Shown here one piece after another: positions 15,863 through 25,800 of a DNA stretch of 45,128 bases. Below the pieces are notes generated by a model. The model saw nothing but the letters and a program-made list of their open reading frames with translations. It did not search any database and was not told where the DNA came from. Where the stretch lies: NCBI RefSeq assembly GCF_002414845.1, contig NZ_DIAX01000048.1, forward strand, positions 1 to 45,128, in the 5' to 3' direction. How positions within the stretch are numbered: position 1 is the first letter of the stretch; every line of letters starts with the position of its first letter. This stretch comes from Gordonia sp. UBA5067 (GTDB lineage Bacteria > Actinomycetota > Actinomycetes > Mycobacteriales > Mycobacteriaceae). Both the position numbers and the translations under genes were made by a program.

Positions 15863-16492
15863 ATGACCAATGACGACTCGGCGCATCTCCCGCCCAGCGC
15901 CGACCCCGCGACTGTCGCACCGATCGACGAGCACCAGGCGCCTGTCGCCGAGCCACACCGAAGGAGCTTCGGCGACCGGGCCAACAGCGTCGTCAAGCGC
16001 ACCCTGCTGGCCCTGATCGGGGTCGCGATTCTGGTGATCCTGTACTTCGTCTTCCGCACGGTGGTCCCGCGCCAGTGGGCAGACTACTTAGAGGGCCTGG
16101 TCGGTGCGCATGCGAGTCTCACGCGCGGAATCATCTTCGGGCTGGCCTTTGGCATTGTCTTCACCCTCGTGCCCGTCGTCTGCTTCGCGTTGGCGGTCGC
16201 TTCGTGGGATCGGCTCAGGCATGCTTTTGGCATCCTGTTCCTGCTGCTGGGCGTGGCATTCGCGATCCCCAACGTGCTGACCCTCGCAATCAATACCAGC
16301 CATCCGACCGAACCCGGACCGATCTGGCAGGCGAAGAACACCCTCAACGGCATTATCGGCTTCCAGGGCGCGACCCTGGTCGGAGCCGTCATCGGTGGCC
16401 TGATCGGACTGGTCATCGTCTACTTCATCGTCACTTACAAAGTGCGCGGGCGAAAGCTCAAGGCGGCGGCACTCTCCGCCGATGAGGACTAG
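15863..16492 (+). CDS. Integral membrane protein, unknown function
   Basis: This 209-residue protein has a soluble, Pro/Ala-rich N-terminus of about 45 residues followed by four predicted helices (about 47-70, 84-110, 118-140 and 170-195) and a basic tail. It resembles mycobacterial proteins annotated loosely as permeases, but no transport motif is visible. The spacing of 36 bp to the protease gene allows cotranscription. It ends 5 bp before the convergent zinc-finger gene. Confidence 0.75.
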   Translation: MTNDDSAHLPPSADPATVAPIDEHQAPVAEPHRRSFGDRANSVVKRTLLALIGVAILVILYFVFRTVVPRQWADYLEGLVGAHASLTRGIIFGLAFGIVFTLVPVVCFALAVASWDRLRHAFGILFLLLGVAFAIPNVLTLAINTSHPTEPGPIWQAKNTLNGIIGFQGATLVGAVIGGLIGLVIVYFIVTYKVRGRKLKAAALSADED

Positions 16493-16496
16493 GCGC

Positions 16497-16841
16497 TCAT
16501 CGAACACGGTCCGCGGCGACGGCCAGATCAACGACGGACTGGGCCAGCTCGCCGAGCGTCGCCGAGTCAGCACCTTCAGCCACCGCCGTCTGCAGGTCCT
16601 CCGCGGCGCAGCGCAATTCGAAGAGCCGGTCGGCCAGCTCGCGCACGTCGGCGGGGCGCAGGATCACCGCGTCGTCGGGAATATTGGTACCGGCGGTGAG
16701 CGTTCGCTGCTCATAGGCGCGTTGCCGACAGGACTGACAGCAATACTTGCGCCGCCGACCGAGCGTCGAGCCGACGATTTCGCGCCCGCACCAGGTGCAG
16801 GCGACTGGGCGGTCGCGTCGTCGCGCTGTGTCGGCCGTCAT
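16497..16841 (-). CDS. Small zinc-finger protein
   Basis: A 114-residue protein with a treble-clef-like motif in the first 40 residues: CTWC, then KYCCQSCRQRAYEQR, giving a C-x2-C...C-x3-C arrangement common in small actinobacterial zinc-finger proteins whose motif ends CRQRAYR. The C-terminal half is an acidic alpha-helical stretch that could dimerise. ATG 16841 is chosen because TAGCGT (16855-16850) ends eight bases upstream; the longer upstream reading runs into rbpA promoter sequence. Function is not known; nucleic-acid binding is a guess from the motif. Confidence 0.7.
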   Translation of the reverse strand: MTADTARRRDRPVACTWCGREIVGSTLGRRRKYCCQSCRQRAYEQRTLTAGTNIPDDAVILRPADVRELADRLFELRCAAEDLQTAVAEGADSATLGELAQSVVDLAVAADRVR

Positions 16842-16902
16842 GGCCGAAAACGCTACCCGATACCGCGACACCGGCGTTGCTCGCCGACACGGCACCCTCG
16901 CG

Positions 16903-16959
16903 TAGAATGGGTGGTCGCACGGCGCTGGGAGCGCAAGCGAGCGGGGCCGGGTTCGGCCC
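16903..16959 (+). promoter_or_regulatory. rbpA promoter and 5' leader hairpin
   Basis: TAGAAT (16903-16908) is a good -10 box, giving a leader of about 65 nt before rbpA. In that leader GGGCCG-GGTT-CGGCCC (16944-16959) forms a 6-bp GC stem with a 4-nt loop, upstream of the Shine-Dalgarno sequence. No clear -35 box is seen at standard spacing, which is usual in this order. Confidence 0.5.
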
Positions 16960-16980
16960 AAACTGGGAGAGGACACCACC

Positions 16981-17316
16981 ATGGCAGATCGAGTGCTTCG
17001 CGGAAGCCGACTCGGAGCGGTCAGCTACGAGACTGATCGCGATCACGATCTGGCTCCACGCCGCATCGTCCAGTACAAGACCGACAATGGCGAGATCTTC
17101 GACGTGCCGTTCGCCGACGACGCGGAGATCCCGTCGAAATGGCCGTGCAAGAACGGCATGGAGGGCACTCTGCTCGAGGGTGCCGCCCCAGAGGAGAAGA
17201 AGGCCAAGCCGCCGCGCACCCATTGGGACATGTTGCTTGAGCGCCGCAGTGAAGAAGAACTCGAGGTTCTCCTCAACGAACGGCTGGACCTACTGAAGAA
17301 GCGCCGGCGCGGATAG
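16981..17316 (+). CDS. rbpA: RNA polymerase-binding protein RbpA
   Basis: A 111-residue actinobacterial RNA polymerase-binding protein that stabilises the holoenzyme with group I/II sigma factors and helps open the promoter. The N-terminal tail (MADRVLRGSRLGAVSYETD), core domain around residues 27-72, basic linker and C-terminal sigma-interaction domain (THWDMLLERRSEEELEVLL, about 80-98) are all present at normal length. A strong Shine-Dalgarno sequence (GGGAGAGGA) precedes ATG 16981, unlike the leaderless neighbours. The gene converges on ppm1, as in M. tuberculosis (Rv2050/Rv2051c). Confidence 0.97.
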   Translation: MADRVLRGSRLGAVSYETDRDHDLAPRRIVQYKTDNGEIFDVPFADDAEIPSKWPCKNGMEGTLLEGAAPEEKKAKPPRTHWDMLLERRSEEELEVLLNERLDLLKKRRRG

Positions 17317-17338
17317 CGTCGGACTCCACTTACCGCCC

Positions 17339-17376
17339 CTGGGGCGCACTGCGTGTTACGACGTGGTGCGCCCCAG
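17339..17376. terminator. Bidirectional terminator hairpin between rbpA and ppm1
   Basis: CTGGGGCGCAC (17339-17349) and GTGCGCCCCAG (17366-17376) form a perfect 11-bp stem around a 16-nt loop that contains the ppm1 stop codon (17358-17356). It lacks a U-run, as is common in actinobacteria, and could end transcription in both directions. Confidence 0.75.
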
Positions 17377-18111
17377 TCGGCTGTCCAGCCCCCATCGGGC
17401 CACCTGCAGGAAGGCCTCGGTGATAACGCCGCCGTCCATCTTCGACTCGCCGATGGCACGCTCGGTGAATGTGATGGGGACCTCGGTCACGGTGAAGCCG
17501 CCCTGGATCGCGCGCCACGCCAAATCGATCTGGAAGCAATAGCCCGCCGAATCGACCGTGTCGAAGTCGAAGCTCTCCAGCACCGCGCGGCGGTAGGCGC
17601 GGAACCCTGCGGTGATATCGCGGATCTTCGAACCGAGGGCCAGTCGGGCATAGGTGTTCGCGCCGCGCGACAGAATCTCACGCCGCTTGGGCCAATTGAC
17701 CGTCGAACCGCCGGTGACATACCGCGAGCCGATGGCCAGGTCCGCGCCGCCGTTCACCGCGTCGAGCAATCGGTGTAGCTGCTCCGGCGCGTGGGAGCCG
17801 TCGGCATCCATCTCGACGAGTACCGCGTACTCGCGCGCCAACCCCCACGTGAACCCGGCGAGGTAGGCCTTCCCCAACCCATCCTTCTCAGTCCGGTGCA
17901 GCACATGGATCCGGCCGTCCGCATCGCCGGCAGCGAGCTGATCGGCGACCTCACCGGTCCCGTCGGGGCTGGAATCGTCGACGACAAGCACCTGCACGCC
18001 GGTCAACGCCGACAGCAACCGGTCGACGATGATCGGGAGGTTCTCCCGCTCGTTGTACGTCGGGATGACCACCAGCACGTTCTCGCCGGCCGGGCCGATC
18101 ACGTTACTCAT
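17356..18111 (-). CDS. ppm1: Polyprenol monophosphomannose synthase
   Basis: A 251-residue GT2 glycosyltransferase that transfers mannose from GDP-mannose to polyprenyl phosphate, making the lipid-linked mannose donor for lipomannan, lipoarabinomannan and protein mannosylation. Key motifs are [13 protein letters not shown] (about 13-25), [11 protein letters not shown] (about 43-53) and the DxD-type MDADGSH (about 100-106). It corresponds to the catalytic D2 domain of M. tuberculosis Ppm1, here without the fused acyltransferase domain. Its start overlaps the lnt stop by 8 bp with AGGAG four bases upstream, so the two are translationally coupled. Confidence 0.95.
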   Translation of the reverse strand: MSNVIGPAGENVLVVIPTYNERENLPIIVDRLLSALTGVQVLVVDDSSPDGTGEVADQLAAGDADGRIHVLHRTEKDGLGKAYLAGFTWGLAREYAVLVEMDADGSHAPEQLHRLLDAVNGGADLAIGSRYVTGGSTVNWPKRREILSRGANTYARLALGSKIRDITAGFRAYRRAVLESFDFDTVDSAGYCFQIDLAWRAIQGGFTVTEVPITFTERAIGESKMDGGVITEAFLQVARWGLDSRLGRTTS

Positions 18112-19729
18112 CGAGCTCCTTCGATTTGTCCGTCCGCGTCCCAGTGGCGCGCAACGGGTTCCGACTGAATTTAGTATGCGTGGCTAGAGCGACCAAAAGC
18201 GCCACTACTGCGGCGGCGCACAGGATGATGGTCGGGACGGGTCCCAAACGTGTGGCGAGGGTGCGTTCGCTGCGCAGTGGGACCTTGTCGGCAAGGATGG
18301 CCGGGGTGAACACTTCGGAGCGTGAAGTGATCGTCCCGTCTGGCGCCACAATGGCGCTGACCCCCGACGTCGCCGCAACCAGCACGGTTCGACCATGCTC
18401 CACTGCGCGCACCTGCGACATGGCCAATTGCTGGTAGGTCATCGCGGTCCGCCCGAACGTCGCATTGTTGGTTGGGACGATGAGCAGTTGGGCACCCTCG
18501 TCCACCGACGCCCGAGCAGCACGGTCGAAGGCAACCTCCCAGCAGGTGGCGACGCCGGCGATGACCGGGCCCGAGCGGGTCGGAATCCGCACCACCGACG
18601 GTCCGCTCCCCGCCTCGAATGTGCCGGCGAGATCAGCGTAGGAGGAGAACATCCGGAAGAATCCGCGCCACGGCAGGTACTCGCCGAATGGCTGGATGAT
18701 GTGCTTGTCATACCGGTCGGTGATCCCCTGCTGTGGATCCCACACCAGGACTGAGTTCACCGGATTCCCGTCCGAGCTGATCAGGATCGTACCGAGCACG
18801 ACCGGCGCGTTCACCGCCCGCGCCGCGGCCTCGATTTCGGCGGCCGCATCAGGGTTGTCCACCGGTGAAATGTCCGAAGCATTCTCGGGCCACACCACGA
18901 AGTCGGGTGCCGGGGTGCGTCCCTGCGCGATGTCCTCGGCCAACCGGCGGGTTTCGCGTACGTGATAGTCGAGGACCGCCCGCCGTTGCGCGTTGAATTC
19001 GAGGCCCAGGCGCGGCACGTTCCCCTGCACGATCGCTGCGCGTGCCGTTGTCGGCGACAGCACGCGATCGAGGCTGGTCGGGGTGACCGCTATCGCGAGC
19101 AGTGGTGCGGTCAGGGCCAGCAGGACGGTGACCACGGCAGCAATCACCCCGGCGGACAAGGCACGCGGGTCTTCGCTGGACGGTTTCGGACCGCGCCGCC
19201 AGGCCCGCACCCCAACCACGAATACCCAGGCAACCGACGAGCCGAAGAGTGCCACGCCGAAGGACAGCCCGGTCGCCCCGGCAAGAGAGGCCAACGGCAG
19301 GAGCGGCCCGTCCGCTTGGCTAAATGCGGTCCGCCCCCACGGGAACCCACCAAAGGGAAACACCGATCGCAGGGTCTCCACGAGAATCCAGCTCAGCGCG
19401 AACCACAGCGGCGGAATCGGCAGCCGCATACTCACCGTCGCAATTACTCCGAGCAGCGCCGTGTAGGCGGCGAGCACCCCGGCCAGCGCCAGCCACGGCA
19501 AGGGTCCGACGTATTCGCCGATCCACGGCAGCAGTGGCACGAAGAAGCCGAGCCCGAACAGCAGCCCGGCCACCGCACCGTCGCGGACCCGGGGCGCCCC
19601 CGCCCCCAGGACGACGGTCAGCAACCCGAGCGAGACGACGGCCAGGAACCACAGGTTGCTCGGCGGGAAGGCAGCCCACATGGCCAAGCCGGCGACGACT
19701 GCGGCCGCGAGCCGGATGAACCGGATCAT
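18104..19729 (-). CDS. lnt: Apolipoprotein N-acyltransferase Lnt
   Basis: A 541-residue membrane enzyme that adds the third acyl chain to lipoproteins. The first 210 residues hold about six to eight transmembrane helices; the nitrilase-like domain follows. The catalytic triad is visible as Glu in VVWPENASD (about 280), Lys in [16 protein letters not shown] (about 341) and Cys in [10 protein letters not shown] (about 392), matching the spacing of the E. coli enzyme. ATG 19729 has AGGAG four bases upstream and overlaps the amidohydrolase stop as ATGA. Lnt is a separate protein from Ppm1, whereas in M. tuberculosis the two are fused. Confidence 0.94.
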   Translation of the reverse strand: MIRFIRLAAAVVAGLAMWAAFPPSNLWFLAVVSLGLLTVVLGAGAPRVRDGAVAGLLFGLGFFVPLLPWIGEYVGPLPWLALAGVLAAYTALLGVIATVSMRLPIPPLWFALSWILVETLRSVFPFGGFPWGRTAFSQADGPLLPLASLAGATGLSFGVALFGSSVAWVFVVGVRAWRRGPKPSSEDPRALSAGVIAAVVTVLLALTAPLLAIAVTPTSLDRVLSPTTARAAIVQGNVPRLGLEFNAQRRAVLDYHVRETRRLAEDIAQGRTPAPDFVVWPENASDISPVDNPDAAAEIEAAARAVNAPVVLGTILISSDGNPVNSVLVWDPQQGITDRYDKHIIQPFGEYLPWRGFFRMFSSYADLAGTFEAGSGPSVVRIPTRSGPVIAGVATCWEVAFDRAARASVDEGAQLLIVPTNNATFGRTAMTYQQLAMSQVRAVEHGRTVLVAATSGVSAIVAPDGTITSRSEVFTPAILADKVPLRSERTLATRLGPVPTIILCAAAVVALLVALATHTKFSRNPLRATGTRTDKSKELDE

Positions 19730-21369
19730 GCGACTCCTGCTGCCGAAAGCGCCCCGGAATCGAACAGCACCGCTCCGCGGTGCACGGTCCGCACACATAC
19801 CGGGGTGGTGGCCCCCGGCGACACGTCGGGCAGAGCGGGTACGCGCGAACGCGGGTCGGTGGACCAGCGCTGGACTTTGTCGTCGGACCCAGCGACGACG
19901 AGTTCGTCGACGTCGAAGACGGCGTAGCTGGCCGGCGCGCCGGGCACTAGGACACCGGCGAGGCCATCATTGCGTCCCGCTGCACGCCATCCTCCCCGTG
20001 TGCACGCGCCATAGGCTGCCCGCGCCGACACCGCCGACTGCGAACGGTGATGGCCGACGGCGGCGCCGACCGTCGCCCAGGGCGAAACCGGGGTCACCGG
20101 CGAATCCGACGAGAACGCCAGTGCCACGCCGGCCTTTGCCAGTGCGGCGAAATCGTTCATTGCTGCCGCGCGGGTCTGCCCGAGCCGCTTCTCGTACAAG
20201 CCGCCCGCCCCGCCCCACCGTGCGTCGAACGTCGGCTGCATCGAGGCAATGATCCCGCAGCGTGCCAGCACGGCACGCTGGCCGGCGGTGACCATCTCGG
20301 CGTGCTCAAGCCGGTGCGCGCAGGCGGCCAGGGTGGGAGTCCCGACCTCGAGCGCTAGCCGCTCGAGGGCCTCGGTGACCGCAGTCATCGCCGCGTCGCC
20401 GATGACGTGGAAACCGCCTTGCCGGCGCAGGGCCGTCAACGCCCGCAGGTGCGCGTAGACATCGTCGGCGTCGAGGTAGGCCACCCCCCGAACGGCCGGG
20501 GCGTCGGCATACGGCTCGTGCAACCATGCGGTGCGCGAGCCGAGGGCTCCGTCGACAAACAAATCCCCGGCCAGACCGAAGGCCCCGGTGGCGGCGAAGA
20601 GGTTGCGCGCATGCTCGACATCGCTTACCGGTTCGCCCCACAAACCCGTGATCTCGACCCCGACGTCGCTGGCGAGCACCTCCTGAAAGTCTTGGAGTCC
20701 GCCGATGTTGGGGCCGCCGTTCTCGTGGACTGCGACGACACCGAGCGCGGCGATACCCTGCAGGGCCCGTCGACGCGCCGCCTTCCGCCGATCGGTGCTC
20801 ACCAGCACGCGTGCCGCGCCGCGAACGCCGTGATGCGCGTCCTGCGTCAGCGGACCCGACGCCGAGAATCCGGTCAACCGGCCCAGTCCGTCGACGTGGG
20901 TGCGCAGCGCCGACGATGCCAGCGCAGAGTGCTCGTCGGCCCGGATCAGGTAGGCCGGTCGGGTTCCGACGGCCGCGTCGATCTCGGCGACGGTTGGGGG
21001 TAGGTGCTGTTCGGCATCGACGGCGACCCAGGCAGATTCATCCCAGCCGTGCGCCCAGATGACGTCATCCTCAGGTACGCCCGCGGCATATGCGGTGAGC
21101 AGCGCGAGCAGGTCGCCACGGTGGTGGGCGCCCGATAAGTCCAACCCTGATTGGGCGAGGCCGGTGGCGGTGAGGTGGACGTGCGAGTCGACGAATCCGG
21201 GGCCCACGAAGCGCCCGTCGAGATCGACGACCTCCGCCTCGGGATGCAGGCGACGACCGATGTCGTCATAGCCGACCCACACGACGGTGTCATCGGTTAC
21301 GGCCATCGCCGTCGCATCTGGGTTCGCCGGCGTGTGGATGCTGCCGCCGAGGAGCAGTTGCGTGGCCAT
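19726..21369 (-). CDS. Amidohydrolase, YtcJ-like (Amidohydro_3)
   Basis: A 547-residue metal-dependent hydrolase. The metal site HVHLTATG lies near residues 64-71, with further histidines in HVIGDAAM (about 335), HRLEHAEM (about 365) and the terminal Asp in FSSDSPV (about 443). Members hydrolyse amide or ester bonds of varied small substrates; none can be named here. ATG 21369 is preferred; the longer upstream reading runs back into fxsA. A weak -10 box (CAAAAT) ends seven bases before it. It overlaps lnt by 4 bp, so amidohydrolase-lnt-ppm1 form one translationally coupled operon. Confidence 0.87.
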   Translation of the reverse strand: MATQLLLGGSIHTPANPDATAMAVTDDTVVWVGYDDIGRRLHPEAEVVDLDGRFVGPGFVDSHVHLTATGLAQSGLDLSGAHHRGDLLALLTAYAAGVPEDDVIWAHGWDESAWVAVDAEQHLPPTVAEIDAAVGTRPAYLIRADEHSALASSALRTHVDGLGRLTGFSASGPLTQDAHHGVRGAARVLVSTDRRKAARRRALQGIAALGVVAVHENGGPNIGGLQDFQEVLASDVGVEITGLWGEPVSDVEHARNLFAATGAFGLAGDLFVDGALGSRTAWLHEPYADAPAVRGVAYLDADDVYAHLRALTALRRQGGFHVIGDAAMTAVTEALERLALEVGTPTLAACAHRLEHAEMVTAGQRAVLARCGIIASMQPTFDARWGGAGGLYEKRLGQTRAAAMNDFAALAKAGVALAFSSDSPVTPVSPWATVGAAVGHHRSQSAVSARAAYGACTRGGWRAAGRNDGLAGVLVPGAPASYAVFDVDELVVAGSDDKVQRWSTDPRSRVPALPDVSPGATTPVCVRTVHRGAVLFDSGALSAAGVA

Positions 21370-21400
21370 GACGGCTATTTTGCCGGGTGGACGACGGGCC

Positions 21401-21880
21401 TCAGTGCGCGGGCGGCAATTGGCGCTGATCGGTTGGCACCGTGACGGCCTCCTCGACGACCTCGCCGTCGACCACGTCGCCGGCGAGAAAGACCGTCCGA
21501 CTGCTGACGACCGTGACCAGACCGGCCAGTCGCCGGGCACCGAAAGCGGTCACGATGGGCCGGGCCGCCCGCCGGGCCGGCCCCGCCATCAAGGCGACAC
21601 CGAGCACCGTGGTGACCACGCCCGGTGCGATCACCAGCACCGACGACAGCCCGAGGAGTGCGGTATCGGGCAACGGCTCGGTCGGCCGGATCTCGTTGCG
21701 GGCGGCGCGGGTCAGATCGTGGACTACTCGGCGACCGCGCGCGACGAGGAACACATAGCCCGTTACGGCGGTGAGCAGGGTTATCAGGATGGCCCAGCCG
21801 ACGCCGAGCCAGACCGACAGCCCGACGAACGCGGCGATCTCGATCGCGAGATAGCTCAGCAGGATCGAACGAATCCTCAT
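21401..21880 (-). CDS. fxsA: FxsA family membrane protein
   Basis: The product is 159 residues with three or four transmembrane helices in the first 105 residues and a soluble C-terminal tail. FxsA is a cytoplasmic membrane protein named for suppressing phage T7 exclusion by the F plasmid in E. coli; its ordinary role is unclear. The position beside lnt-ppm1 matches mycobacteria (Rv2053c). GGAAGGAAA lies six to nine bases upstream of ATG 21880. The start codon is one arm of a perfect 10-bp inverted repeat (see 21879-21924). Confidence 0.88.
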   Translation of the reverse strand: MRIRSILLSYLAIEIAAFVGLSVWLGVGWAILITLLTAVTGYVFLVARGRRVVHDLTRAARNEIRPTEPLPDTALLGLSSVLVIAPGVVTTVLGVALMAGPARRAARPIVTAFGARRLAGLVTVVSSRTVFLAGDVVDGEVVEEAVTVPTDQRQLPPAH

Positions 21881-21924
21881 GGGGGTTTCCTTCCGTCTGC
21901 CTACTCAACGTCGCAAACCCCCAT
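21879..21924 (-). promoter_or_regulatory. Inverted repeat covering the fxsA start codon
   Basis: ATGGGGGTTT (21879-21888) and AAACCCCCAT (21915-21924) are perfect 10-bp inverted arms 26 bp apart. On fxsA mRNA the hairpin would pair the AUG and leave the Shine-Dalgarno sequence at the loop edge. A seven-codon frame (ATG 21924 to TAG 21901) starts in the upstream arm. If transcription starts between the arms it can act only as DNA. Confidence 0.5.
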
Positions 21925-21956
21925 TTTGCTCCCGCGCCCGGGTACGTTGGGGATTC

Positions 21957-22793
21957 ATGCCGCCGATCACAGAGTTCACCAATGAGGGTTTGACGTTCTC
22001 GGTCACCGAAGCCGGGCCTGCCGACGGCGTGCCCGTCCTGCTGCTGCACGGCTTTCCTCAGCGCGCCAGCGCGTGGGCCGGTGTGACGCCACTGCTGAAC
22101 GATCGCGGATTTCGGACCCTGGCCCCCGATCAACGCGGATACTCCCCCGGTGCCCGGCCGACGGGTCGTCGACAGTATTCGCTGCGGCACCTGACCGGCG
22201 ACATCGCGGCCCTGATCGATGAGATCGGTGCACCGGTACACCTCGTCGGCCACGATTGGGGCGCTATCGTCGCGTGGGCGGTCGCGTCGAACCATCCCGA
22301 CAAAGTCGCGAGCCTGACCGCGGTGTCGGTCGGCCATCCGGGTGCCTTCATGCGTTCGTTGCGCACGAGCAGCCAGGCATTGCGTTCCTGGTACATGGTC
22401 TTCTTCCAGATTCCCTGGCTGCCCGAACGACTGCTGACGATGCGCTCCGGTGTCGGCGAGAGGATGCAGGCCAAGTTGGGGATGACACCGGCGATGGTCG
22501 AGCAGTTCCGGACCGGGATCGTCGACGACGGTGCGCTACCAGGTGGGGTGAACTGGTATCGCGGACTGCCGTTGACCTCTCCGTCGTTCGTGGGCCCGGT
22601 GTCGGTGCCGACAACGGTGGTGTGGAGCGACGGCGACCACTTCCTCAGCAGGGCCCAGGCCGTCGAGTCTGAGCGCTTCGTCCGTGCGCCGTTCGACTTC
22701 GCGCCGATGGAGGGTGCCAGTCACTGGATCCCGGAGGAGCGCCCGACAGAATTGGCCGAGGCCATCCTCGCGCGTATCGCGTCGGTTGTCTGA
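21957..22793 (+). CDS. Alpha/beta hydrolase, epoxide-hydrolase-like
   Basis: A 278-residue alpha/beta hydrolase. The oxyanion motif HGFPQR is at about 30-35, the nucleophile elbow GHDWGA at about 97-102 (Asp99), and the catalytic His in GASHWIP near 254. An aspartate nucleophile with GHDWG points to the epoxide hydrolase/haloalkane dehalogenase branch rather than a serine esterase. The substrate is unknown. ATG 21957 is selected because TACGTT (21941-21946 region) ends eight bases upstream, making the transcript leaderless; the longer frame from 21879 would read through the fxsA start. Confidence 0.85.
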   Translation: MPPITEFTNEGLTFSVTEAGPADGVPVLLLHGFPQRASAWAGVTPLLNDRGFRTLAPDQRGYSPGARPTGRRQYSLRHLTGDIAALIDEIGAPVHLVGHDWGAIVAWAVASNHPDKVASLTAVSVGHPGAFMRSLRTSSQALRSWYMVFFQIPWLPERLLTMRSGVGERMQAKLGMTPAMVEQFRTGIVDDGALPGGVNWYRGLPLTSPSFVGPVSVPTTVVWSDGDHFLSRAQAVESERFVRAPFDFAPMEGASHWIPEERPTELAEAILARIASVV

Positions 22794-22810
22794 TTCCGCC
22801 GACCGTGCCC
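22794..22810 (+). repeat. Dispersed 3'-end repeat, copy A
   Basis: TTCCGCCGACCGTGCCC follows the TGA stop of the hydrolase gene, in the gap before the convergent cobN stop. The same sequence, with one or two changes, occurs twice in the other convergent gap at 36266-36302, so it may be a small genomic repeat family linked to gene ends. Confidence 0.5.
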
Positions 22811-22821
22811 GGAATTGCGGG

Positions 22822-25800
22822 TTAATCGTCAGCGCGACCCTCGATATCACCTTCGGTTTCTAAGAAGATACGGCGCAACTCGTCGAGCATCGCCGGCGGC
22901 GGCGCCTCCCACAGCTCCCGCTGCGCCGCCTCGAGCAGCCGCTCGGTGATGCCATGCAGCGCCCACGGATTCGACTTCTCGAGGAACTCGCGATTCGTCT
23001 CGTCCAGCACGTAAGACTCGGTGAGCTGCTCATACATCCAATCGGCCACCACGTTGGTCGTCGCGTCGTAGCCGAACAAGTAGTCGACGGTTGCCGCCAT
23101 CTCGAAGGCACCCTTGTAACCGTGGCGCTGCATCGCCGAGATCCACCGCGGATTCACGACGCGGGCACGAAAGACGCGCGACGTCTCCTCGGAAAGAGTG
23201 CGGGTGCGCACGGCGTCGGGGCGCGTCGAATCACCGATGTAGGCCTCCGGATCGGATCCCGTGAGCGCACGCACCGTCGCGACCATGCCGCCGTGGTACT
23301 GGAAGTAGTCATCGGAATCGGCAATGTCGTGCTCGCGGGTGTCGGTGTTCTTCGCCGCGACGTTGATGCGGCGGTATGCGCTGCGCATATCGTCGACAGC
23401 CTCCTTGCCGTCCAGGTCACGGCCGTAGGCGTAGCCTCCCCACGCGGTGTAGACCGCGGCGAGATCCTCATCCGATCGCCACTGCTGTGAATCGATGAGT
23501 TGCAGCAGGCCCGCGCCGTAGGTGCCCGGTTTGGATCCGAAGACACGCGTAGTCGCACGACGCTCATCGCCGTGCTGGGCGACCGATTCGCGGACGTGGG
23601 CAGCGACGAAGTTCTGCTCGTCGGGCTCATCCGCGGTGGCAGCCAACTTCACCGCATCGTCGAGCATCGTCACCACGTGGGGGAAGGCGTCGCGGAAGAA
23701 CCCGGAAATGCGCACCGTCACGTCAATGCGCGGACGGCCGAGTTCGGCGAGGTCGATGAGATCAAGGTCAACGACCCGCCGCGATGCCTCGTCCCACACG
23801 GGCTCGACGCCGAGCAGGGCCAACACCTCGGCGATGTCGTCACCGGAGGTCCGCATGGCGCTGGTCCCCCAGACCGACAGCCCAACCGACCGTGGGTACT
23901 CGCCGTGGTCGGCCAGGTAGCGTTCGAGCAGCGAATCCGCCATCGCCCGCCCCGTCTCCCAGGCCAGGCGACTCGGCACGGCCTTGGGATCCACCGAGTA
24001 GAAGTTGCGTCCGGTCGGCAGGACGTTGATCAGACCGCGCAGTGGCGATCCACTGGGTCCCGACGCGATGAAGCCGCCGTCGAGGGCGTGCAGCACCTGT
24101 GCGACCTCACCACTGGTGGCGCGCAGCCGCGGCACCACCTCGTGCGCGGCGAAGGCGAGGACGTCGGCGACCGCGCCGGGCAGCCCGGCCGCGGCCTCGG
24201 CGACGGTCTCGTCGGTCCACCCGCCCTTGTGGCACCGGGAAATCAGTTCGCGCGCCTGAGATTCCACGGCGTCGACGGCTTGAGTTCGCGCACCGTCGGC
24301 CTCCCCCGGCGCTTCGTTCAACCCGAGGGCCTCGCGCAGCCCGGGTAGGGCCATCGAACCGCCCCACAGTTGACGCGCGCGGAGCATGGCGAGGACCAGG
24401 TCGATCTCGCCCTCGTCGACGGGCGCCTCGCCAAGGATGTGCAGGCCGTCGCGGATCTGCACATCCTTGATCTCACACAACCAGCCGTCGACGTGCAGCA
24501 GTATGTCGTCGAACACCTCTTCAGCAGGCCGCTCGGCAAGCCCGAGGTCGTGATCCATCTTCGCCGCGGTGAGCAGTGTCCAAATCTGTTGCCGGATCGC
24601 CGGGAGTTTAGCGGGATCGAGCGCCGCGATGTTGGCGTGCTCGTCGAGGAGCTGCTCGAGGCGCGCGATATCACCATAGGACTCGGCGCGGGCCATCGGC
24701 GGGATCAGATGGTCGACGAGGACCGCATGGGCTCGACGCTTTGCCTGGGTGCCCTCGCCCGGGTCGTTGACGAGAAACGGATACACCAGCGGGAGGTCAC
24801 CCAGCGCGGCATCGGTGCCACAAGACGCCGACATGCCCAGCGTCTTACCCGGCAACCATTCCAGGTTGCCGTGCTTGCCGAGGTGCACGACGGCGTCGGC
24901 ACCGAAACCCCATCCGTCCGAATCGGGAGCAGAAGCCAGCCAACGATATGCAGCGAGATAGTGGTGTGACGGCGCAAGATCGGGATCGTGGTAGATAGCG
25001 ACGGGGTTCTCGCCGAACCCACGAGGCGGCTGCACCATCAGCACAATGTTGCCGAAGTTCATTGCCGCGATAACGATCTCACCCTCCGGGTTCGAGGACC
25101 GATCGACGAAGAGCTCTCCCGGCGCGGGCCCCCACTTATCCTCGACGGCTCCACGCAGATCGGCGGGCAGGCCGACGAACCAGTCGCGGTAGTCGGCGGC
25201 GGCAACACGAATCGGGTTGGCGGCCAACACCTCGTCGGTCAGCCACGCCGGATCCTGTCCGCCAGCCTCGATGAGCGCATGCATGAGCGCATCGGAATCG
25301 TCGTCGAGCAAGCCAGGGATCTGCACCGGGTCGCCGACGTCGTAGCCGTGGCCCCGCAGCGCAGTCAACAAGCGCAGCAAGGACTTCGGGGTATCGAGGC
25401 CGACGGCGTTGCCGATCCGGGCGTGTTTGGTTGGGTACGCCGACAACACCAGGGCGATTCGCTTGTCGGCCTGCGGCAGGTGGCGAAGCCGTGCGTGGCG
25501 CACCGCGATTCCAGCGACGCGTGCACAGCGTTCGAGGTCGGGTTGGTACCAGGGCAGACCGTCGTCGTCGAATTCCTTGAAGGAGAACGGCACGGTGATA
25601 ATGCGCCCATCGAACTCGGGCACCGCGACCTGGCTGGCGACGTCAAGCGGCGACAGCCCGTCGTCGTTGGCCGCCCATTGTTCCCGCGACCCAGTTACCG
25701 CCAGGCCTTGCAGAATCGGGATATCAAGGGCGGCAAGACGTTCGACGTCCCATGCTTCGTCATCCCCGCCCGCTGACGCGTTGGCAGGGGTGGTGCCGCC

